A stretch of DNA of 64,000 bases from Mariniflexile fucanivorans (GTDB lineage: Bacteria; Bacteroidota; Bacteroidia; Flavobacteriales; Flavobacteriaceae), in the NCBI RefSeq assembly GCF_004341235.1, contig NZ_SLUP01000003.1, positions 186,001 through 250,000 of the forward strand, given 5' to 3'. Positions 51,638 to 59,185 of the stretch are shown piece after piece (position 1 is the stretch's first letter; the number at the start of each line of letters is the position of its first letter). The notes beneath the pieces were generated by a model. The model saw only the letters and a program-made list of their open reading frames with translations, did no database searches and was not told where the DNA came from. Made by a program: the position numbers and the translations under genes.

Positions 51638-52474
51638 CTACTTCCAAGTAAATTCAACATACACAGGAAAATGGTCCGATGGGTATTTCAAATCATCGGA
51701 ATCGCTTAAAACCGCCTGTTTATTTACCTTAAGATTATCCGTTTTCGAAATAAAAATATAATCTATCTTTCTAGTTACGGGCTCATTAAATTTAAAACCG
51801 TTAAACGTTCCGTTAGGTCCAAAAGTTAATTCTGCCACCGTTTCGGTATTCAACATACTTTCAGATAAATTTTTAATCAATAAACTATTCGGCTCCACAT
51901 TAAAATCGCCCATTAAAATCACAGGGTAATTTTTAGTATTCACTTCCGCCATTTTTTTCTGAATTAGTTTTATGGCGTTTAGTTTTGATTGTTCACCAAC
52001 ATGGTCTAAATGTGTATTAAATACCCATACTTTTTTTGAAGTTTTTAAATCTGTAAATAAGCCGTAGGTACAAATTCTGGGCAAGGCAGCATCCCAACCG
52101 GTTGATACTTTTTCAGGAGTTTCCGAAAGCCAAAACGTATTTTCTTTTTCTACTTTAAACTTTTTGGTGTTATAAAAAATTGATGAGTGCTCACCTTCGC
52201 TACCACCATCTCTACCTAAACCAATAACTTGATACGTTTTTAGCAATGTTTTTAAATCTGCCATTTGGTTAGGTTTTGCTTCTTGTACCCCTAAAATATC
52301 TGGGCTAAAAAACAACACTTGAGAAGTTAAAAAACCTTTTCTGTGAGTCCACGCATTTTCGCCATCAGATTCAACATCCAACCGGATGTTATAAGTCATA
52401 GCACTAAAATTTTGACTTTTACAACTCGTGAAATTGAGCAGTACCATTAGTAATAGTAGGGTATAATGTTTCAT
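51638..52474 (-). CDS. Endonuclease/exonuclease/phosphatase family lipoprotein
   Basis: A 278-residue protein starting at MKHYTLLLLMVLLNFTSCKS, a lipoprotein signal with Cys near residue 18; a start eight codons upstream is less likely. All EEP catalytic segments are present: MTYNIRLD, LGVQEAKPNQM, NTHLDHVGEQS, LMGDFNVEPNS and YPSDHFPVYVEF. The fold cleaves phosphodiester or phosphomonoester bonds in nucleic acids, sphingomyelin, inositol lipids or synthetic esters. Extracytoplasmic placement in a PUL suggests a phospho-substituent on the glycan or a lipid rather than DNA. The substrate is unproven. Confidence 0.85.
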   Translation of the reverse strand: MKHYTLLLLMVLLNFTSCKSQNFSAMTYNIRLDVESDGENAWTHRKGFLTSQVLFFSPDILGVQEAKPNQMADLKTLLKTYQVIGLGRDGGSEGEHSSIFYNTKKFKVEKENTFWLSETPEKVSTGWDAALPRICTYGLFTDLKTSKKVWVFNTHLDHVGEQSKLNAIKLIQKKMAEVNTKNYPVILMGDFNVEPNSLLIKNLSESMLNTETVAELTFGPNGTFNGFKFNEPVTRKIDYIFISKTDNLKVNKQAVLSDSDDLKYPSDHFPVYVEFTWK

Positions 52475-52525
52475 ATATATGTTTTTATTTTCCTTCATTT
52501 AAGTTGATCATAGCATATTCTTATT

Positions 52526-53296
52526 TTATATTTTTTGAAAAACCCGAACATAATCGACAACCATTTGTTGCGGAAAAACGCTATTATCAATACCCTTCTT
52601 TCCTCCCAACATACCACCAACTGCCACATTTAGTATTAAATGGAATTTTTGGTCGAAAGGCCATTCTGCAGTTGTTTTATGTTCGTTTTCTATATGATTG
52701 TAAACTACATCGTCTAATATAAAATCCATTTTTTCAGGCGTCCATTCCAAAGCAAATACATGAAAACTATGATAAGGTTTTTCAATAAAAACCTTTTTAC
52801 CTCTTTCAGTATTTATGGTATGATTGTAAGCTTTGGTGTGAATGGTTCCAAATATAGAATCCGGATTAAAACCTACGTGCTCCATAATATCAATTTCGCC
52901 ACTTTCTGGCCATCCTACTTGCTTTCTGTTTTCACCCAACATCCAAATGGCGGGCCATAAACCAACCCCTTTTGGTAGTTTCGCTTTTACTTCTATACGA
53001 CCGTATTTCCATGAAGCTAACCCTTCTGTTTTTATTCTTGCTGACGTATATTGAGCCGTATCAATTTCAGCGCTATATTTTATCCCGCTTTTGTTTTTTA
53101 AAGCCTCGCTTTTAAAATCTTTATTTGCTATTTTTTCTTTGTGCGCTTCAATAATTAAATGTCCGTTTTCTACTCTGGCATTATTTAAATTATTGGTATA
53201 ATATTGTTTTTCGTTATTGGCTATAAAACCATAATCGTAAGTCCATTTGCTGCTGTCTGGAGATCCTTTATAATTAAATTCATCACTCCACACCAA
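52526..53296 (-). CDS. GH16 beta-glucanase without its own ATG or signal peptide
   Basis: A complete family 16 catalytic domain of 256 residues read from a TTG (MVWSDEFNYKG). The catalytic motif GEIDIMEH places nucleophile E134, D136 and acid/base E139 in the beta-bulge form used by laminarinases. WKYGRIEVKAKLPKGVGLWP is a strong family marker. No in-frame ATG exists before the domain. The frame is open upstream through DYKL to the A9 run in the preceding gene, and no signal peptide is encoded here. It may be made as a fusion with the glycerophosphodiesterase by slippage, start at a non-ATG codon, or be a 5'-truncated gene. A 1,3- or 1,3-1,4-beta-glucan is the likely target. Confidence 0.85.
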   Translation of the reverse strand: MVWSDEFNYKGSPDSSKWTYDYGFIANNEKQYYTNNLNNARVENGHLIIEAHKEKIANKDFKSEALKNKSGIKYSAEIDTAQYTSARIKTEGLASWKYGRIEVKAKLPKGVGLWPAIWMLGENRKQVGWPESGEIDIMEHVGFNPDSIFGTIHTKAYNHTINTERGKKVFIEKPYHSFHVFALEWTPEKMDFILDDVVYNHIENEHKTTAEWPFDQKFHLILNVAVGGMLGGKKGIDNSVFPQQMVVDYVRVFQKI

Positions 53297-53306
53297 TTTG
53301 TAATCA

Positions 53307-54134
53307 TTAATTATTCTGCTTTTTTTTTATTCTTTCAAATAAAAGTTCTGGATGATCTGTTGTAATGAAATCGAAGTCATTGGCAAGTAACCAATCCATA
53401 TCCTCGGTGGTATTAGCTGTCCATGCATTTAGTAATAACCCTTGTCTTTTAGCGCTTTCTATCCATTGCGGATTTATTTTTAATTTATACACTAAATAAT
53501 CTAAACCCGAAATACCATCTTGTTTTAATTGATCTGGCGTTTTAGAACCATCTAAATATTGTGTTTTAGCATAAGGATCTATTTCTTTTACTTTTTTTAG
53601 AATATCGTAACCAAAACTTATATATGTTAAAATATAAGGTTCGGCCTTTAATTCTTTAACTAATTTGACAATGTTTTCTGCTATAATAATACCACGCCCT
53701 TCTATTTTTGAAGGCTTTATTTCGCAAACCAATCCTGTACTGGTATTATTTTCCATGCCTGCAAGTAGATATTGTTTAAATGTAGGCAAGGTTTCTCCAT
53801 TATCAAGTTTTTGTTTAGATAACTCTGCATAGGTGTTTGTTTCAATATCAACACCTTTAAAATCGGCATCGTGGGTTACAATAAGTATGTTATCTGATGT
53901 CATTCTAACATCAAATTCAGAGCCTACGCATTTCAATTCAATAGCATGTTTTAAAGATGCAATAGAATTTTGTGGTAAAACATTCGCTTTCCACGCACCA
54001 CGATGTGCTACTACAACATTATCTGCAAACGTTATTTTTTTGCTTACATCGGCTGTTTTGCAAGCACTGAAGCAAAATAATAGACATACTATTAACAAAA
54101 AATACATGTTTTTAAATGTGAATTTACTAGGCAT
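53307..54134 (-). CDS. Glycerophosphodiester phosphodiesterase lipoprotein
   Basis: A 275-residue GDPD. A second ATG nine codons in (MYFLLIVCLLFCFSACKTAD) would give a cleaner lipoprotein signal; either way Cys is lipidated. The catalytic segment VVAHRGAWKANVLPQNSIAS has the HRG and E/Q-N pattern, followed by GSEFDVRMTSDNILIVTHDA with metal ligands and the catalytic His. LNAWTANTTEDMDWLL is the late signature. It hydrolyses glycerophosphodiesters to an alcohol and sn-glycerol 3-phosphate in the periplasm. Its last codons contain nine A in a row, where the downstream GH16 frame opens. Confidence 0.92.
   Translation of the reverse strand: MPSKFTFKNMYFLLIVCLLFCFSACKTADVSKKITFADNVVVAHRGAWKANVLPQNSIASLKHAIELKCVGSEFDVRMTSDNILIVTHDADFKGVDIETNTYAELSKQKLDNGETLPTFKQYLLAGMENNTSTGLVCEIKPSKIEGRGIIIAENIVKLVKELKAEPYILTYISFGYDILKKVKEIDPYAKTQYLDGSKTPDQLKQDGISGLDYLVYKLKINPQWIESAKRQGLLLNAWTANTTEDMDWLLANDFDFITTDHPELLFERIKKKQNN
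53320..53328 (-). other. A9 slippery run at the GDPD-GH16 junction
   Basis: Nine A in the minus-strand reading (AGA AT-AAAAAAAAA-GCAG) lie five codons before the GDPD stop. Loss of one A would join the frames as RIKKSRIINDYKLVWSDEF, an unbroken run into the GH16 domain. Confidence 0.7.
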
Positions 54135-54170
54135 TATATTGGGTATTAAATTGACAACTTTTTAAAAATA

Positions 54171-54209
54171 TTTAAATCTAGGGGCAAATAAATTGCCCTT
54201 AGATTTAAA
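54171..54209. terminator. Hairpin between susD and the GDPD gene
   Basis: A 17-bp stem with one G-U pair (tttaaatctaggggcaa / ttgcccttagatttaaa) and a five-base loop lies after the SusD stop codon. It probably attenuates read-through from susCD into the enzyme genes, a common way to keep SusCD levels higher. Confidence 0.8.
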
Positions 54210-54255
54210 ACCACTAAACAACTAAACTAATTTTTTAAAATTATTTTATTGGTGA

Positions 54256-55881
54256 CTATTCTGGATATCCATCATTTTGAGGATAGTTTGGACCTAATAA
54301 GTTTAACTCTGCAATTGGTATAGGCCAATTTTCAAGATGTGGTTCAACCCTATCACGTGCTTGACTATTTGAAAGATCATTACCCGCATAATTTTTAATT
54401 TGGTCATAATATTTACCAATACGCTTTATGAAGTAAAAACGTTGACCTTCAAACGCTAATTCTCTAGCTCTTTCATCCATAATTGCCTGCATATCTACAG
54501 CTGCAGTTCTTGGAGCTGCTTTAGCTCTTGTTCTTATGGCATTTAAATAGCCTAATGATTTCGTAGGATTAGTCGCCATATAAGCTTCCGCAGCAATTAA
54601 ATAAGTTTCTGCTAATCTATAAACCATAACATTAGAAATCATACTTGCCTCAGATGGGTCCCCATCTTCTTGACGAAATTTAATACAACCTGGATTTAAA
54701 TTTCTATAAAACAGATTTCTTTCTGCTGTTTTTTGGGCGGCAGTACCTGTAGTTGGAAATTCGCTAGGATATGTTACTGGATCTCCAACATTTTTTCCTG
54801 CGGGTAAATTATCAACATCGTTATATCGATATGTTGTGATGTAGTAATTTCCATCGTCTCTATCATCATTTGGATCTTCTTTCAATAAATTACGTAAGTA
54901 TTGATTCATCGTTAAAGTTCCTAAACCTCTTCCTCCATTTTCAATGGATAATTTAAGTCCTGGCAAATCATTATATCTAGGTAATAAATGAAAGTTCATT
55001 AAATTCTTTGATCCACCACCAATTGCTTCATCTTTAAATTGCACAACAAATAGACTTTCTTTATGATTTAAATCTCCATCAAAAACAGCACCTGTTGAAG
55101 TTAATAATCCATAATTAGGGTTATTAATTACCTCATCACAATGAAAAGCTGCAACATCTGGTTTTTCCTCCCACATAGCCACTTTAGCTTTTAAATGATG
55201 CGCCGAAGCTTTTGTCCAGCGTCCAAATTGAGTTGTAGTCCAATCTAAATTTGCAATAGCATCATCCAAATCGTTGTTTAAAAGATTAAAAATTTCCGTT
55301 TCAGATGCTTTGTTATCTGGTTTGTCGAAGGCATTTTCTGGAGTAGTAGGAGTCGTTGTTATAAAAATATTATTAAACATTCTATACAAGGTAAAATAAG
55401 AATGCGCTCTCCAACACTTAGCTTCTCCTAATATTCTGTTTTTAGTAGCTTCGTCAGTAAATTCAACATTATCTGCAGCTTCAATAATTGCATTACTGCG
55501 ATCTATAATTCTATAATAATATTTCCAATAATGATCTGTTTTTACAGTTCCATAACTAGTTTGTAGTACTCCCCAACCCAAACGGGCAAAAAATGAAAGA
55601 TGACCACTAGTGTAACCCAAAACTAAATCTGATCTAGATTGAGGTACTAATGCTTCTGCATCATTTTCCATTGCTCCTTTTGTATAAATATCTCTATTAA
55701 TAGTATACAATCCTACCACAGCATTTTCCAAGCCTTCTTGGGAGTTATATAGAAAATCTACAGAAATATCAGATTTTAATTCATCTTCAAGATATTCTTC
55801 ACAAGACGAAATAACTAAGAATAATGCCAGCATAAGCAATATAGCATATCTTATTTTAAAATACTTTTTTATATTTTTCAT
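54256..55881 (-). CDS. SusD/RagB family glycan-binding lipoprotein
   Basis: A 541-residue SusD-like protein. The lipoprotein signal YAILLMLALFLVISSC puts Cys at residue 27, followed by EEYLEDELKSDISVDFLYNS. TPR-type helical scaffold segments include YRIIDRSNAIIEAADNVEFT and LGEAKCWRAHSYFTLYRMFN. The C-terminal RagB region has YRLAETYLIAAEAYMATNPT and IMDERARELAFEGQRFYFIK. It is a surface lipoprotein that caps the SusC porin and binds the glycan. It starts 17 bases after the susC stop codon. Confidence 0.95.
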   Translation of the reverse strand: MKNIKKYFKIRYAILLMLALFLVISSCEEYLEDELKSDISVDFLYNSQEGLENAVVGLYTINRDIYTKGAMENDAEALVPQSRSDLVLGYTSGHLSFFARLGWGVLQTSYGTVKTDHYWKYYYRIIDRSNAIIEAADNVEFTDEATKNRILGEAKCWRAHSYFTLYRMFNNIFITTTPTTPENAFDKPDNKASETEIFNLLNNDLDDAIANLDWTTTQFGRWTKASAHHLKAKVAMWEEKPDVAAFHCDEVINNPNYGLLTSTGAVFDGDLNHKESLFVVQFKDEAIGGGSKNLMNFHLLPRYNDLPGLKLSIENGGRGLGTLTMNQYLRNLLKEDPNDDRDDGNYYITTYRYNDVDNLPAGKNVGDPVTYPSEFPTTGTAAQKTAERNLFYRNLNPGCIKFRQEDGDPSEASMISNVMVYRLAETYLIAAEAYMATNPTKSLGYLNAIRTRAKAAPRTAAVDMQAIMDERARELAFEGQRFYFIKRIGKYYDQIKNYAGNDLSNSQARDRVEPHLENWPIPIAELNLLGPNYPQNDGYPE

Positions 55882-55898
55882 AATTTATTTTATTTTTA

Positions 55899-58892
55899 TT
55901 AAATACCTACTTTTACTCCTACCGTTAAGCCTTTTGTGTCTGGAAAAGACCCAGGGTTAATCTCTGGACTGTATGACTTATAATCTGTTAATGTAAACAG
56001 GTTTGTGCCAGTTGCATACACATTTAAACTTCTTATGCCTAATTTAGTTAAAAGGTCCGAAGGAAAATTATAGCCTAGGGACAAGGTTCGCAACCTTACA
56101 TAAGAGGCATCTGCAACCCCTAACACATCAAGAAATGGATCTGCTGCTACGTTTGGTCTAGGATATTTATTTGATGGATTTTCAGGTGTATAATAATCCA
56201 CTTTTATACCATTAGATATGCCTTGTAATCCTGCACCACTATTTGACTCGCCTTGATATGGATTAAACCTTGTAGAACCGTGATCTATATATAAATCTGC
56301 ATAAAGTTCAAAACCTTTATACTCTAAGGTTGTGTTTACAGAACCATACCAATCTGGATTTTCGTCGATTATTACCAAATCCTCTTGTCCAATATTAAGC
56401 ACATCAGGATCTGTATCTGTAATATTTACTACTTTAATAAAACCTGGTTGCGCTGTTGGTTGCGCAGAATTTGCAATATCATCCCCTTCTTGCCAAATAC
56501 CATCAAAAATTTCAGTTCTAATTATATCTATGGACTCTCCAATAAATAATTTATCATTAACAAAATCCAATGGTACACCATTTTCATCCACACTACCATC
56601 TAAAGATAGAATTTTGTTACTATTGGTAGACCAATTTACACCTACAGACCAATTTAAGTCTTGATTTCTTATGATTTTAGCATTTAAAGAAACTTCAACT
56701 CCTTTATTTTCAACTTCACCAATATTAAATCGTGTTACTGTATAACCTGAAGTTCCTGATAGATCTCTATCAAACAATAAATCCGTTGTATTCGCTTTGT
56801 AGTATTCAACTGTACCTGTTAATCTATTTTTAATTAAACCAAAGTCTAAACCTAGATTTAATGATGTGGTGGTTTCCCATTTAAGATTAGGGTTTGGCAA
56901 CCTATCAATACCAGAAAAGCCACCAACTGTAGTACCTCCAAAAACATAAGGTAAAGCTCCTGCAACACCTAAAGATTGAAAAGGCTCAATACCTTCATTA
57001 CCTGTATCACCATAACTCACTCTAAATTTCATTTGGTTGACTACTTGAGAATTTTTCAAAAAAGATTCTTCGTGCATTTTCCAAGCAAATGCTGCTGCTG
57101 GAAAATAACCCCATTTATTGTTTTCAGCAAATACTGTTGATCCATCTGCTCTAGCTGTGAATGTAAACAAATATTTGTCGAACAAATTATATCTAACCCT
57201 TCCCAAAAATGAAACTAGCTTTCTTTCTTCTACATCTCTAACTGGCTCACCAACTACGGCGGTAGCATCTCCATTATACCCCAATGCATCGTTAGCAAAT
57301 CCAGACTTAACTATTTGTGTTGCTTCTGTACTTCGTTCATTTATTGCATGTACAAAAGTAAAATCCAATACATGGTTTTGATTTATTTTAGGTTTGTAAT
57401 CGACAATATTTTCTATAAGCTGCTCTTTATAATTTTCAGATCGTAAAGTTGCCAATCCATTCACATCACCATCTCCAGAACTGTGTAAACTTGTTCTATA
57501 CACGCCTCTATCTGCATTTCTATTTCTTAAAAATGTATTTAATTTATAAGAAAGTGAAGGTGTAATTTGATAATTGGCTACAAGATTAATATCTGTTAAT
57601 CGTGTTTTAATCTCATCTACAGATTCTCTAATATTCCATAAAGGATTAAAACGTGTTGTAGTAGGTCCAAATGGTAATTTAAGTAAATCTCCATTCGCGT
57701 CATAAGCTTGTGCCAGGGGTGATATATTAATAAAATCTATAGAATTACTTTCCCTATCTTGATTACTCGTTTGGAAATTAACATTGGCTTGCATACTCAA
57801 TTTATCAGTGATTTTTTGATCAATATTCGTTCTAAAGGTTCCACGATCGAAACCAGAAGAAGGAATTAACCCATCTTGCTTAAAATATGTTAAACTAGAG
57901 AAAACTTTTGTTTGTTCACTACCTCCAGATACATTTAAGGAATGACTTGTAAGCAAGGCATCTCTTAACATTACATCTTCCCAATCTGTATAATTTCCAT
58001 TTTGTATAGTTTCTAACTCAAGAGATTCAAAAATTTCAGGGTCGGTTAAGTAAACACCACCATTAGCTGTTCTATTAGCTTCTCTACGCAATTGGGCAAA
58101 TTCTTCTCCATCATACACATCAAAATTTCTTGTTAAAGTTTGTATAGTGGTGTAGCCATGATAGTTTACGTTAATTTTACCCTCTTTACCACGTTTAGTT
58201 GTAATTAAGATAACACCATTGGATGCTCTAGAACCATAAATAGCTTGAGATGAAGCATCTTTTAATATCTCTATAGATGTAATATCTTCTGGAGCAACAT
58301 CGTTAATGCTATCATAAGGAATACCATCTACAATAATTAAAGGATCATTACCCGCATCTAAAGACGTTTTACCTCTAATCACAATGTTAGAATCTCCACC
58401 CGGTCTCGCATCCGAAAGGTTTACTTGTACCCCCGCAGCTCTACCTCTTAGCATTTCAGATACATTAGTTGTTGGTATAGCTGTAGCCTCTTCAATATCA
58501 ACACTTGTAACAGCTCCTACAACATCACTCTTTTTAACAGAACCATAACCTACAACCACAATCTCATCAAGCGTGCTTGCATCGGCCGTTAATGAAACAG
58601 TTATTGTGTTAGAAGTTATTGCTACATCTTTAGTTTTGTAGCCTAAATAGGAAACCGTTAATGTTGTTTGATTGCTGTTTACAGACAATGAAAATTTTCC
58701 ATCAAAATCTGTTGATGCACCATTAGTTGTTCCTTTAACTATTACTGATGCTCCAGGTAAGGGCATATTATCTTCTGCAGATAACACCGTTCCTGTAATA
58801 GTTTTTGATTGTGCCATCGCTACAGCCGAGACTAGCAAAAACAATAAAGGAATTAGGATTTTAATTTTTTGATTAAATAGTTTTAGTTTCAT
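55899..58892 (-). CDS. SusC/RagA family TonB-dependent outer-membrane receptor
   Basis: A 997-residue receptor. A signal peptide (LIPLLFLLVSAVAMAQ) precedes a carboxypeptidase-regulatory-like domain (ITGTVLSAEDNMPLPGASVI), the DEIVVVGYGSVKKSDVVGAV segment, and a plug with SEMLRGRAAGVQVNLSDARP and SIEILKDASSQAIYGSRASN. The remaining ~750 residues form the 22-strand barrel, ending in SFPDTKGLTVGVKVGI. It imports oligosaccharides across the outer membrane with TonB energy. It heads the susCD operon and has a -7 box just upstream. Confidence 0.96.
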   Translation of the reverse strand: MKLKLFNQKIKILIPLLFLLVSAVAMAQSKTITGTVLSAEDNMPLPGASVIVKGTTNGASTDFDGKFSLSVNSNQTTLTVSYLGYKTKDVAITSNTITVSLTADASTLDEIVVVGYGSVKKSDVVGAVTSVDIEEATAIPTTNVSEMLRGRAAGVQVNLSDARPGGDSNIVIRGKTSLDAGNDPLIIVDGIPYDSINDVAPEDITSIEILKDASSQAIYGSRASNGVILITTKRGKEGKINVNYHGYTTIQTLTRNFDVYDGEEFAQLRREANRTANGGVYLTDPEIFESLELETIQNGNYTDWEDVMLRDALLTSHSLNVSGGSEQTKVFSSLTYFKQDGLIPSSGFDRGTFRTNIDQKITDKLSMQANVNFQTSNQDRESNSIDFINISPLAQAYDANGDLLKLPFGPTTTRFNPLWNIRESVDEIKTRLTDINLVANYQITPSLSYKLNTFLRNRNADRGVYRTSLHSSGDGDVNGLATLRSENYKEQLIENIVDYKPKINQNHVLDFTFVHAINERSTEATQIVKSGFANDALGYNGDATAVVGEPVRDVEERKLVSFLGRVRYNLFDKYLFTFTARADGSTVFAENNKWGYFPAAAFAWKMHEESFLKNSQVVNQMKFRVSYGDTGNEGIEPFQSLGVAGALPYVFGGTTVGGFSGIDRLPNPNLKWETTTSLNLGLDFGLIKNRLTGTVEYYKANTTDLLFDRDLSGTSGYTVTRFNIGEVENKGVEVSLNAKIIRNQDLNWSVGVNWSTNSNKILSLDGSVDENGVPLDFVNDKLFIGESIDIIRTEIFDGIWQEGDDIANSAQPTAQPGFIKVVNITDTDPDVLNIGQEDLVIIDENPDWYGSVNTTLEYKGFELYADLYIDHGSTRFNPYQGESNSGAGLQGISNGIKVDYYTPENPSNKYPRPNVAADPFLDVLGVADASYVRLRTLSLGYNFPSDLLTKLGIRSLNVYATGTNLFTLTDYKSYSPEINPGSFPDTKGLTVGVKVGI

Positions 58893-58916
58893 TTTTAGTT
58901 AATTTAAGTTTAGTTT

Positions 58917-58924
58917 CAAAAGTA
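58917..58924 (-). promoter_or_regulatory. -7 box (TACTTTTG) upstream of susC
   Basis: Read on the minus strand, TACTTTTG fits TAnnTTTG and lies 24 bases before the susC ATG. No clear -33 element is visible, which fits a promoter that depends on an activator. Confidence 0.55.
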
Positions 58925-59185
58925 TACTTACACTTGATTTTACGATTTACTTTAAAATTAAGTATTTGTAAACTTAACCTCTAAAAATGAGAATTCCTTA
59001 AAAATAACCTCGATAAAAAACGAACATCATAATTTATTGAGCAAAAACTCTTGATTATTAAGTTATAAGCCTTGTCAACACTGTAAAGTTTAAGTTTCAA
59101 CAATCTGTTTAAAATTACCTAAAATATATTGTATTTTAACTCTTGTCGTGGTAATGTCGTGGTAAATTAAGACTTTGTAGTGTTA

